64,000 nucleotides of DNA from Aptenodytes patagonicus (lineage: Eukaryota; Chordata; Aves; Sphenisciformes; Spheniscidae): contig NC_134949.1 of NCBI RefSeq assembly GCF_965638725.1, forward strand, positions 54,960,151 through 55,024,150, given 5' to 3'. The position numbers and the translations under genes are program-made. A model generated the notes under the pieces. The model had not been told where the DNA came from. It worked only from the letters and a program-made list of their open reading frames with translations, and did no database searches. Shown here in pieces: positions 53,677 to 64,000 of this stretch; the stretch's first letter is position 1, and each line of letters begins with the position of its first letter.

Positions 53677-56600
53677 ATTAAGTCTTAGGTGTACTCTGTC
53701 CCTTGTTTTAGGACATATCTTGTTTTAAACTGTGCTTTGTTTTTGCCAGTCTGGATGTCCAGAGGATCTGTGTGTCAACATGCTGGGATCTTAATGATCT
53801 GCTAATCTAGGTGCCATCAATATGTGCTGTTCTTGTAGCCCTTCTTATGTCTTTTTTCCCAGTGCTTCCACACCCAAACCTCTCCTTTGTTCTCCATTTA
53901 TACTATTCTTATTGTTTCTTTTATAATTTAAAGGAAATATTGACCACTAATGACAAAGACATCCATGGTAAAGTGGTGACTTCTGGAGTCCAGTGCCATT
54001 TTACGAAGAAGGAAATACTAATTGAAAAGCAATAAAAATTGATCTGATTTATCTTTCCTTCTCCTTTTAAAAGTCTTTCCTGCTTTATGAGAACATGAAA
54101 TATCTTGATAAAAATAATAAATTGTCAAATTTATACAAATAAACAATACATATATATCCAAAGAGCATATAATTAGTGTGTGAAATTCATTACTAAGGAA
54201 GGTCATCAAGTTGAATGAGTTGGCTAGTATGTGATGTTAGGAACATTAATATAATTTGTAGTTATGCACAGGAAGATAAGAGTAATCCAATTTCATGCTT
54301 CAAGGAATAAGAATGTCTTTCTTCTCACCACAAACAGCATTTCACAATTTGCTGGGTATCGTGCATTTCCCCCCACCCCCTAGCCTTCCTTTGAACTCTA
54401 TCAGATATTGACAACAGAGGCCAAGAACAGGGGCTTGGTGTGCCACAGAAAGAGTTATTTACTTACTAAAGACAAAATTTATGATACTATAGATACTGAA
54501 CCAGAGACAGAACAAAGAAACATATATAACACTACAGGGATGCTTGTAAATATTTCAGTGGCCTCCTGCATTCAAGACAGACAGAACAGAAATGCTTCAG
54601 TCCAATCATGGCTTCATAAGGACTGGCAGATTTTGGATCTAAGATGCTATCTAAGTTTGTTGTTGAAAAAAGAGGCATTATTGCTATTTTTTATTTACCA
54701 GATGGATGAGAAGAGTGAAACCACAGCTGCTTTCTTATCACTCTGCATGTCTGGACAGGAAATAAGGCGGGTAAATCTCATCTGATCCCAAACAATAAAT
54801 CAGGTCAGGACATTTTTGTGCTCATGTGGTGAAGTGAGGGGGATGGGGGTGGAAAAGGAAGAGAGATTTCTGCTCCCCTTTCCCATAAGAGTGCAACCCA
54901 GAAACACACTCTGTTTTACAGTCAGAGTTCAAACTTTTTGCTTGCTCAGTTTTTCATAGGATACGTGAAGTACAAGCAATTCTAGTTACTTATACAGATT
55001 ATTTAATCCCTACACAGGAGCCTCTGCCAATTTTTTCAACATCCAGATAATATTAACATTATCCTCTCTCTTCCTTCCTTCCCAGACAGCAAGAGAAATA
55101 GGCTGATCAGTGTATGTAGACATGTGTGGGTGGGTGGGGGTGAAGCCAAAGGAAGCAACAGAGTTAGCTCTTAGCCCTGAATGCTTTGGTTGCTTTATTC
55201 AGTGAATTAAATAACCTTGGTCTGGCTTCTGTGAAATTTTAGTCTTCTGTGCTCATGAACTTCCTGTTACCAGTAATCTTTTTTCATTGTTTCAGCCAAA
55301 CACAGCTGTTCTGGGAAGTCCTGGCCAAACAGGGAGGGTCAGTTGTTAAGGTAACTCAGTGATATCCCATGGAGAGTGTTGAGTATTGGAGTCGAAGGCT
55401 TGAGCCAGGCTCACTTTTTGCAGCAAGCAGAAATGGAGAGCAATGAGTTCCCACTGAACTGTACTGCTGACCCCAAATGCTCCTGTGTTTATACCCAGAC
55501 TGAGATTTTTCCAGGACACTGGGCTTCATTTTGAAGTATAATGGATTACAAGGAGTATCTCTGAGGATCACAACTCCATAGACTGTGGCTGTGAGGTTGT
55601 GTCTGGCCACTAATCTCTGAATTGCAATAGTTTAAAGATTTTCCACCAACAACAGAATACAGTGGCTAAAAAAACCTGCAGTCTACCAGCCAACCAACCA
55701 GCCAAACAAATCCCACAGCTCACCAATTAGACCAATTAGAGACCTCTCCTTATGGTAGTGGCTAATGTGGAGACAGGCCCACATTCTGTAGGACACTGTA
55801 GGTAGAAGAACAATTATCCTCTCACTCTCTGCATTTGGTCAGGGAGGCAGGATCTGGCCCTTTTCGTGGTGTTTAATTTCAGTCCTGCTCCTTAGCACCG
55901 GGATACTGAACAACCATTTATCCCAGAGTCCAGAGTGACACCCCTCAGGTTGAACATGCAGGTGTGCTCCACATCCATGGGCAGGAGAAAGTCACTGGAA
56001 GCCATTGCGTAGGATGGAAAGGGGAGTTTCTAAAATGCACCCTGGCCCAAAATGTTGGCAGAAGTATGGAAGAATATAGCTGCGAGCTGGCATGGGAACC
56101 TTCCTCCCCAACAGGAGACTGACACTATCTGTAAGCTTCAGACAGTGGTAGCTACAATGCTCCTAAGACTATACATAGATTCACTTTGTTAGAAGTTTCA
56201 ACTAGAAGCAATACATATTTTTGCACTAGAAACTTTTATTTTTACACAAAGCTGTAATGCTGGGGGCAAAATTCTTCTCAGGGAAAGGTGGAAACGGATT
56301 TCAAAGGTATGTGTTTAAAAATTTTTGGAGACCCCCCCCCCCCCTTATTTTTTATAAAATTACTCTTTTCTCCCCACCCCACCACTGAAATGGAAATGAA
56401 TCACTTCAGTTATTTTGAAAAAAAATTGTTTGATTGCTGTGAAACTAGATTTCTCCTGTTTATGTGTTCCCCCTTTCTTTTAATCTTTGGAACTTTTTAA
56501 ATCTAGTTTTGAAATGTTTAAATCTGTGTTTTTCCCAGGTTGAACTAGCTTTTGAACTAGTTTTAGGGTTAATTTCGGGTAGCTGAGTGAGTTTGCTGCC

Positions 56601-57985
56601 AGAGCTAACACACGTTCAGATATGTATATCAAGTTCTTTAAATGTCTGAAATGTGTTCCGTTTATTTTTATTTCATAGTCTTTTGACTAGCTCCTGTGTT
56701 TAAAAAACATGTCCCTTTCTAAAGCTTAGTGTCAGTATGCTAGTTTTCAGCACGATTTATTCCATGAGGTTGTTGACTTCAATTATATTGTGGATACTCG
56801 GACACTGTTACTTAGTGGCTCAATTATACTTGCTTCTTGGATCAGTTCCTAGGTATTACTTAGGACTAAATAAAAAAGTAAAAATAAATCTTGTTTTCTC
56901 ATGTGCTGTAGAACTAGTTGTTCCAAAAAGCACTTGTTTATCATGTTGAGAAATCGCTTCCTAAGCCATAGACTATGTGGTGGTTGACTAACTTACATCC
57001 TGAAACACAGGGGCAAGCTTGGAAAGGGCTGTCCAGATCGGTGAGTCCAGTTACTTGATACTCTGGGCAACCTGGGTTTGGAAACCCTGCTCTGTCGCTG
57101 AGCTGATAGGGTTTATTCCCTTGCTGCAGTGCTCAGCAACTCTGCTGAAGCCTTCCTGGCATGAGCTGGGCACTCGGTGAGGGACACAAGGATATGGATT
57201 ATGGCCCTAAAGACACAGAGGCTGGAAATTGGACTTCTCCTAATCATGAGAGCTGTGGGGTCCGAAACAGCCCCTGGAGGACTACTGGAAACAAAACCTA
57301 ATTGCAGGTCCATTGTCCTGCTGGAAAAGCCTTGTGGACAACGCAGGGAAGGAGATGCTTGGTGACTCCCACAGGGTATGGTGAAAAGGTCTGTCATTTT
57401 GGGGGTGACTGCAAATCACCTCGCCTTGTTAGTCCTCATGTACACCACTTCCCACAGGAATTCTTCCATGAACATGGGTGACCTGGGCCATACAGAGGAC
57501 TCCTGCTGTGGTCTCACTGGTATCTTATCCAGGGGCACTAACAGGTGCCCATCTCTGCTGGCACATTCTCAGTAGACATCTCAGAATCAGTATTCTGTGA
57601 TCACCTTTATGACTGTTGGTTCATAGTTGTTCCTTTTGTTCCTTGTTCACTTCCAGTTTACAAGCTTTTAATTTACAGCAGGATTCTTACTGCTAATCCC
57701 CATGGAAGACCTTGCCTTTGCGCTATTGCGTATTACCCTGTTTCTGTTATTCCAGCTTTCAAGGTCATCCTTTTCCTCCTGTATGAGCTCTCAGGCCTCC
57801 TTTCCACTGATGATGCTTTCTTGCTTTATGTTATCAACAAACTTCCTCAACAAGTATTCCCTTTTTAAGCCAGTCATTAATGGAAGTATTCAGTAAAACT
57901 AGTCCCAAGAGAAATTAAATTAGTAATTTCTCAACATTTCTCGTTTGCACTGCTCAAGCTTCTGCCCCATTTGTCTGGTTTCTTA

Positions 57986-58102
57986 CCATCTCACAATTTT
58001 GGCTTTAATGCCCCTTTTCTCCAACTTAACTAAAAACTTGCCAGATGGCACTGGGGCCAAAGCTTTTCCAATATCTAGGTAAATGAGGACGACTAGATCT
58101 TC
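57986..58102 (-). mobile_element. Decayed non-LTR reverse-transcriptase fragment
   Basis: The minus strand encodes LVVLIYLDIGKALAPVPSGK followed by LVKLEKRGIKAKIVRW. This resembles reverse-transcriptase motif A and what follows in LINE elements (pattern YLDFSKAFDxVPHxxLLxKLxxxGI...W). The first aspartate of the motif is kept, but the KAFD and PH residues are altered. Flanking motifs such as SGVPQGSxLGP are not recognisable, so this is an old relic. Family (CR1 or another LINE) is undetermined. Confidence 0.5.
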
Positions 58103-59545
58103 TGGGTACTGATTTCTTTCAGGGTTCAGCATGTCACAGGGCTGAATATTCAGCTGTCCCTGAAGGGTGGTAGAAGAGGGCAAGAAATGTCCTCCTCTTT
58201 GCATTGCTTTTCAAAGGTGACTCATGACTATGTGCCCTATACCTTTGGGACAGCTCAAGGTTGCTCTTCTCAGGCTCTGAGGGCCAAGAGCTGCTTGTAC
58301 AATGACACGTGCGACATAGTACCTTGTTGCCACAGGTAGGTCTGAACTTTCCCTAAACTCATCAAGCACTGTAGGAGCTAAAGATTGCACCCTTGGACAG
58401 GAGCCCTTCACTGTTCTTTGGGAACCAGGCAAAAGTACATAGATAAAAATGCATGTGTTAGCTGTAAGGTGACAAGGTGTCCTATAAAAGTGCAGCAAAT
58501 CCCACCTCTGTCCCACTCATTTGGTAGTTCTTTAACTCCATGGTTATGCTATCATTTTCATTTTGCAACCAAGGCTGTAAATCAGGTCACACTTGATCTT
58601 TTCCTGGACCAGACAAGCCACACTCACCAGTGTTTGGTTAGTGAATAGATGTGATGGGTTTTCTTTCCTAACCTCCTGAGCCACTGATTCTGCAGCTGGT
58701 CATCCCCTCCATCTCACCTCTGCAGACCTCTGTCCCTCAGATTGTGCCTACCCTTGCTTAAGGACTGGACCTGCCAGCACCCATGCTGAGCATGCACCAG
58801 GTGTGGATCTCTGCTGAGCGAGGGAGCACTGCTGCAGGTTGCTACTCGCACGGGTTCAGCATCCCAGCATGGTGCATATGTGCTCTTGGGTCGGGTGCAG
58901 GCAGGGCCAGAAACCCAATAGCCCAGTCCAGCACATACCCTGGGTTGTCTGACGTGTTGTCAAGCACTGTTGTGGGTCTGGTGTGAGCAGCAAGGGTGCA
59001 TCTCAGGGGCCTGAGTTTGTGTAAGCCAGCTCTTTGCCTCATAGGGTATGTCACTTTTGGAGGTTTCAGAGCTGCCTCCAAAAGCAGACACCTTTGTTGT
59101 ATGAGTTTTCAGTCTGACATTAGCCTGCCATTAGGAGGGGGGATCAGACAGTTGCAAAAGGAGCATGAAAGGAGATGGGAGAAGGCTCCTGGCCTTTTGT
59201 TCCCCGTGGAAGAACAGGTGCCCTGGCCAGCAGCATGGCTCTAGTTAGAGCACGACTGGGGAAGGAGGGGGTGGAAGAGGGGGCGTCTTGCTGCAAAGAG
59301 GGAGACTGCATCTTGTCCTCAGACCTCTGCTCACTCACTGCTCCTGGGCACAGAAAGGCAGCCTGCATGTGGCTGTGCCCTCACTAGCCCCTGGTGTCTG
59401 CTCTGGCTCTCTCCTTTCCCTCCTGGCTCAGTTACTTGAGGTTGTTGGTTTCCTGGCTGTGGGCAGAAGGTGTTTTTGAAGGAGAAGGTGGTAGCCTGGG
59501 GGTGGATCGAGAGTGGGAGACAGAAGAGGGGAGGAGTCACTGATC
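58103..59545. other. Intergenic, upstream of the candidate MGP promoter
   Basis: No exon or repeat recognised. Distal MGP control elements could lie here but cannot be named from sequence alone. Confidence 0.4.
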
Positions 59546-59551
59546 AATGCT

Positions 59552-59564
59552 AATAAATAAAAGG
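59552..59564 (+). promoter_or_regulatory. MGP: TATA-like element, candidate MGP promoter
   Basis: AATAAATAAAAGG, containing AATAAAAG (one mismatch from TATAAAAG), lies about 90 bp before a consensus splice donor at 59652. A start of transcription about 25-35 bp downstream would give a short untranslated first exon. Assignment to MGP rests on strand, spacing and an acceptor-like site just before the MGP start codon. Confidence 0.45.
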
Positions 59565-59586
59565 CCCCTCTTCTTCAGCCCAGGGT

Positions 59587-59651
59587 CCAGGACACTGGGA
59601 GAGCTGCCCCCTCAGACAAGAGCTGCAGGCTGGCGGGGAAGCGACGGCTTA
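59587..59651 (+). other. MGP: Candidate untranslated first exon of MGP
   Basis: Begins about 25 nt after the TATA-like element and ends at CTTA followed by GTGAGT (59652). It has no ATG. It would splice to the acceptor at about 62345 (ATTTTGCAG). Alternatively MGP transcription may start close to 62345 itself, where CATAATAAACA could serve as a weak TATA box. Confidence 0.35.
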
Positions 59652-60904
59652 GTGAGTATGCAGGGACTGCCTTGCTTTTCCTGGACAACTGCTTGTTGTT
59701 AATGCCTTGCTGGTGCTTCACAGCTGCAAAATGTTAGGAGTGGCTGCTATGGTGTGTGTAACATTGTGATTCTCCACTCCAGCAGGAGACAGGTCAGAGG
59801 GCTGCTTTTCTGATCTCCCCTTTATTTGGGGGACTGCTGAGATTTCCTCGGCATTTGCAGGCAATTAATGTTAGCTCCTCTTTCTATATTTCTAACCAGT
59901 GGATGCTGCTAGAAAGCAGGGGGATTGGGCTCACTGTGCTGCATGGTGTGTTGCCTCTGGGGCAGCCCACTGATGCTGGGGAGGGGAGATGTGTGCTGGA
60001 GAAGTATGGAGTGCAGGGGGAGTAGAAAGGAGATGTACTTTTGCAAGGGAAAGTGTTCCCCGAAGGAGATTTGTTGGTATAGGGTTGTGTGGCCAGCATG
60101 TTCATTCATCCCTTGGAAAATGCCTTGCCTCTGTGGTGAAAAATGAAACATTTGGGTTAAAGTAGTGTTTGTGGTTCTTCTGTGGTTGATGGCAGGGGAT
60201 GCTCCAGGCGTTCTGGGATCAGAGTCCTCTGAAATGGGAGCAGAGTCTTCCAGGGAGCAGAATGCTCTGCCCTGAGTGAAGACAGATAAATAAAGCGGGT
60301 TTGGCTGGAAAGCATGTTGGAGTTTCCCACTGTGCAGCCTCACCTTCATTCCAAAGTACTCCCAGCATCTTCCTCCCTGTGCCCCACTGCTTTCCTGCTG
60401 GGGTCTCTCCTCCCTCAAGCCTCCCTTTCTCGGCAGCTCCCGTGAGCTCCCAGAATATACAAGACATTCAGGAAACCTATAAAATCCACATTCAACACTA
60501 ACTCCAAAACTGTGGGCTCTAAGGAATGCAAACAATCCCAGAGCAGAGAATTCCCTTAAAGAGACCGGAGTGGCAGGGCATGGAGGGATGGCAGAAAAAG
60601 TCTCAATTCTCCTCTGACCTTGTATCTATAGCAGACTTCTGGCTTTTGCCCCAGCACAACCTAGTTTTCCTCCTCATCTCAGGCTGAGCACTGAATGGGC
60701 AGGATGTGGACAGTATGGGGGGCATTGATGGTGCAGGACTGAGCTGCTCTCTGCGTGGTGTGGGATAATGGGGAAGAAAAGCAATCTTTCTCTTTGGTCT
60801 GAAGTTGAAGGCACTGCTCAGTTTCTCTCCCAGAGACCACAGGCTTCAGGCAAGGGCCATGAGTTTGGCATTGAAAGGGTAAGTTGTAAAGCCCAGAGTA
60901 ATCT

Positions 60905-60953
60905 TGTTCCACTGAAGTTTCAGTGGAACAACACTTCCCATTGGGGAAGTGTT
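60905..60953. repeat. Two adjacent perfect hairpins
   Basis: TGTTCCACTGAA (60905-60916) pairs with TTCAGTGGAACA (60919-60930) across a 2-nt loop. Directly next to it, AACACTTCCC (60930-60939) pairs with GGGAAGTGTT (60944-60953) across a 4-nt loop. All arms match perfectly. Confidence 0.92.
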
Positions 60954-62345
60954 AGGCTCTGGCTAGCTGTCCCTGTAGTTCTTGGCTGTGTCACCTGCAG
61001 CGTGGCTCCCCAGACCGGCCTCTGCAGGTGACAGCAGTGACAACACCACACTGGCTTGGAGGGAATGGTCTGCACCCAGAGTGCACTCAGTCTGCACCCT
61101 ATCAGTTAGAAATCCTGATGCCTGCATGTACATATGGACAAAACAGGCGGTCACCACAGCTTGGATCAGACATAACAATGGTTACTGTACCCTAGGCTCA
61201 TCCCCAGGCAGTGTGCATGGTCCCAGCCCCACCACTGCCATGGGGGAGGGCTGGCAGGCACTGAGTACCCACCTTCCCTCCCTGTCTTGCCTCTAGCAAA
61301 CTACTCCCTTTTGCTTTTCACCTAGCAGGGATGGCCATCTCTGTAACTCCTTTCTTCTTTTACTCCCTCCTGCTGTACCATAGAGCTGAGGAGGGGAACA
61401 TCCCATCTTTTGTCCATTGCTGCTGTCTGTGACGCTGGTCCCAGACAAGCTCTTTGGGTGCTAGAAGGTGAGGAAATGCTCCCAGAAACTGCTGGCATGG
61501 GAGATTCATCCCAGCTGAAAAGCCTTGCCTTGACATCTGACTTTGGTGCCCAGTGGGGCAAGGACTGCTAGTGCTAGACCAGAGAGGCAGCAGTCCTGAG
61601 AGATATGGTTACCTTTGCCTTCACCAAGATGCTGTCCCTTGGGCTGGAAGAGCAGTGTAGGGTCAGGACCACAGTGAGGACCTGCAGAGATAGAGTTCTG
61701 GGTGCTGCTGTCATCTCAATGCGAAAATCATGATCCCTCCAGCAGAAGGGATTCTTCTAGGTTGCTGCTTGTCACTCCTAGAGCAGTAAAGTAGGAGAGG
61801 GGAAGGGGCAGTAGGGTTAGATTCCCCCTCTGATGACTGGCAGGCTGGGACCGTAGCAGGGGCCAGCTGGAGGGAGGGGGCCTGAGTGGGGACAGTGTTT
61901 GAAGCCTCATTCTCTATGTCTCTGTTGGCAAAGCTGACAGAACACTGTGGGCTGGGTGTATCCAGACAGAGGATGGCGAGGGCAAAGAGGGCAGATCAGA
62001 GGAAAAATTAGAAAGGCAAACATTTACATTTGGGATCAGCACACACCTCTTCAGCAGGGCCCCTGGCAGCCCCTGAAATTCCTTTCACTTGTACAGGCCA
62101 GCTTTTCTGAGCGTGGAGTGCTAGTGACACACTTGCCTATGAATTATGGCCCCCAGCCCTGAACTGGGAGAGAAAGGGGGCATGCCCTCTCCTTCCCGAA
62201 ACCTGATTCAGTCTTCTAATAGAGGATGTTTTGTAATGGCTCCATAAAGAGTGTGTACCAGCCAGCCGTTGCCTTCCCCAGGCTCTTTCATGGGCCCCCT
62301 CCTGGCTCTGTTTTCATAATAAACATTCCACTGCTAATTTTGCAG

Positions 62346-62496
62346 GTGGCCCAGGATCTCCAGCTGCCCTCAGTGGGAAGAGAGCGAGACACAGCAAGAG
62401 AGACAGAGTGAGAGATTCCTCCCTGCACTGGCACAATGCGCACTCTCATCATCCTTACGTTCCTGGCTGTCTTGGTGATGGCTGCTACTTGCTATG
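62346..62496 (+). CDS. MGP: MGP exon with start codon
   Basis: An acceptor-like AATTTTGCAG ends at 62345. About 90 nt of untranslated sequence precede the ATG at 62436, which has A at -3 region (CACAATGC). Coding part 61 nt, ending in phase 1 before GTAGGT. The exon's left edge is inferred; it may instead be near a transcription start. Confidence 0.6.
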
Positions 62497-63323
62497 GTAG
62501 GTGCCCTTTTTTACTGAGTAGAGTGATAACTCCAAACCTGCAGGCATCTTTGGGTCTGTTCAGATGTTTTTATTCAACTTTGTGTCTTCTTTCTCCTTAA
62601 CTTGATCTCTTGCCTGCTTTTCTGCCCTTGTGTCAGACCGTCCTAGCCCTGCTCCAGAGCTGTCATCTTCAGTCATTTTGATTTGTGGTCCAGGATGCTT
62701 CAGCCCCTTCCTCTCTGTTCCAGCTCACCTCGCAGGCTGCTCCTCTTTCTGCCCCTCTGTTGTCTGGACTACAATAAGAGTTCTTATTCTTAACTCTTCC
62801 GTGTTAATGGGGAGATTTCCCTTTCTCCTTTTGTAATATCAGCCCCCTTTTCCTGTCAGGCACACAGTTTCATACTGCTGGAATTAAGATACTGTTTCAT
62901 GCAAGAGTCAAGCACATCTCACTGTGCTAATCCATTCCCTAAGCACACATGCAAGTTTTGAAGGTAAGCAGGTATCATATCCACTGTAGTGTCAGGAACA
63001 TGAAGGTGAGGAACTATGCTTGAGAATCACATACTGTAAGACCAAGCACAAGCCTTGAAGTCCTGGCTAAGACATCAGGTTGCTCCATTCTAAACTCCTG
63101 AACACCCTAAACTCCTCATATAAATGTTAGGTCATGCCACTGATCCCTTTCTCTTCCTTTTAAACAGGTGTCTTAAAACCTGGCTTCTCTGATTTCTGTG
63201 TGCCTGTTCTAGTGATCTGTGGTGTGTGAAAGACTGTGAATCCCATCAGTACAGTGCCTTACCACGTTTTACTCTTTCTTTCCCCAGAGTCCCATGAGAG
63301 CATGGAATCCCATGAGTATCTCA
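62436..63323 (+). CDS. MGP: Matrix Gla protein, first two coding exons (gene continues past the window end)
   Basis: MGP is a small secreted vitamin K-dependent protein that inhibits calcification of cartilage and vessel wall. Exon 62436-62496 encodes MRTLIILTFLAVLVMAATCY, a signal peptide of about 19 residues. Exon 63288-63323 encodes ESHESMESHEYL. Both junctions are phase 1 with good splice sites (GTAGGT; CCCCAG; GTAAGA). The mature N-terminus YESHESMESHE carries three Ser-x-Glu motifs, which in mammalian MGP are phosphorylated by the secretory-pathway casein kinase Fam20C; this region is almost identical to human. The exons for the carboxylase recognition region, the Gla domain and the disulfide (about 70 more residues) are not seen before 64000 and must lie beyond. 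MGP follows ERP27 on the same strand, as in mammals. Confidence 0.93.
63288..63323 (+). CDS. MGP: MGP coding exon 2
   Basis: A 36-nt micro-exon between TCCCCAG and GTAAGA, phase 1 at both ends. It encodes ESHESMESHEYL, holding the three Ser-x-Glu phosphorylation motifs. Confidence 0.92.
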
Positions 63324-64000
63324 GTAAGAGACTGCTTTACTATTTTCTTGAATTTGAAGTGTGCTACAGACATCTCCAAGACCATTTCCGTGTACTTTAC
63401 TGTGGAGATTAAATAGGCAGAACCACTCAGCCCAGGGAAATTGAATTTACTGGGTGATGGAGTTGCAGGATGAATAGCAAGAGAGTTAAAAAAATACTTC
63501 ACATGTTTGGGCACAAGTGCATACCAATTTGTTTTGCAAAGAATATAATGAGAATTGGAAAACAAAGAATCATGAACTTAGATCCCTGCTGCATCCACCT
63601 AAAACAGGTTAAGTGACACTAGAAAGGACATTGCTCAAAAAGCTCTGAGATGAGCACAGAAAGAGGTATTGCATAAGCCAGTGACATGATTTGTACTTCC
63701 CCAAGAACAGGGAGAGCCTTACTCCCAGCACCTTGGAAGAAGCAGGTGGAATGTGTGGGCAGGAGGGACCCTTGGTCTGGAAGAGAGAGTTAGTGTCACA
63801 GGAGAAGCATGAAATGGTGGAGAGTCTCACCATGGAACAAGGAATAACCTGGAGGGGTTAAAGAACAGATGGTTCGAAACTAAAAAGAAATTAGACCATC
63901 TGGAGAAGGACTGGACTTCATAAAACAGCTGGTCAGAAGCACAAAGGCACAGGTGGAAGCCAATGCCAAAGACATCCACAGACTCTTGAACTCTGCAATA
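63324..64000 (+). other. MGP: MGP intron, incomplete at window end
   Basis: No match to the next MGP exon (expected to begin with a PFINRR-like sequence) is visible, so the intron continues past the window. Confidence 0.7.

Larger units (their letters stand above)
40786..57985. other. Intergenic desert between ERP27 and MGP, no gene recognised
   Basis: About 17 kb without a recognisable exon on either strand. It holds small tandem duplications (49301-49342, 53641-53676), a spaced AT-rich direct repeat (47900-48030) and a 13-C run (56332-56344). A 125-codon open frame at 54408-54785 has no recognisable similarity. In mammals MGP also directly follows ERP27, so absence of a gene here is expected. 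Confidence 0.5.

Noticed and set aside
54408-54785. 125-codon open frame between ERP27 and MGP
   Set aside because: No recognisable family, no splice or promoter context, and no support beyond length.

Overview
The window is vertebrate nuclear DNA, almost certainly from a bird. It has multi-exon genes with GT-AG introns, two CpG-rich islands, AATAAA polyadenylation signals and two copies of the avian/reptilian CR1 retrotransposon, one ending in the typical ATTCTATG-type tandem tail. Three genes lie head to tail on the + strand: ARHGDIB (Rho GDP-dissociation inhibitor 2), ERP27 (non-catalytic protein disulfide isomerase of the endoplasmic reticulum) and the first coding exons of MGP (matrix Gla protein), which runs off the right edge. 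This is the conserved ARHGDIB-ERP27-MGP block of human 12p12.3, seen in reverse orientation.

Layout: 1-0.93 kb, nothing recognised. 0.93-1.77 kb, a 5'-truncated CR1 LINE. 1.8-12.1 kb, no gene recognised; PDE6H, the mammalian neighbour on this side, was not found. 12.08-12.96 kb, a CpG island with a candidate untranslated first exon of ARHGDIB. 16.11-20.61 kb, five coding exons of ARHGDIB, with a polyadenylation signal at 21.17 kb. 21.97-40.32 kb, seven coding exons of ERP27, with a polyadenylation signal at 40.76 kb; exon 3 lies inside a second CpG-rich island. 40.8-59.5 kb, a gene desert with small tandem duplications and an old, decayed non-LTR reverse-transcriptase fragment. 59.55-59.65 kb, a TATA-like element and candidate untranslated first exon, probably of MGP. 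62.44-63.32 kb, MGP coding exons 1 and 2.

The genes are neighbours by ancestry and do not form a pathway: ARHGDIB acts in the cytosol on Rho GTPases, ERP27 in the ER lumen with ERp57, and MGP outside the cell as a calcification inhibitor. Exon structures were built by hand from splice consensus, reading phase and protein similarity. The reconstructed ARHGDIB (200 aa) and ERP27 (271 aa) are both complete.

I found no wholly new biological system. The points most worth a second look are: the CpG island inside ERP27 with nearly every third codon position G or C; two competing signal-peptide starts for ERP27; loss of the tryptophan in the motif corresponding to the ERp57-binding site; a pair of back-to-back perfect hairpins in the presumed MGP intron 1; a perfect 13-bp hairpin in ERP27 intron 4; and a duplicated splice-acceptor sequence at the first coding exon of ARHGDIB.
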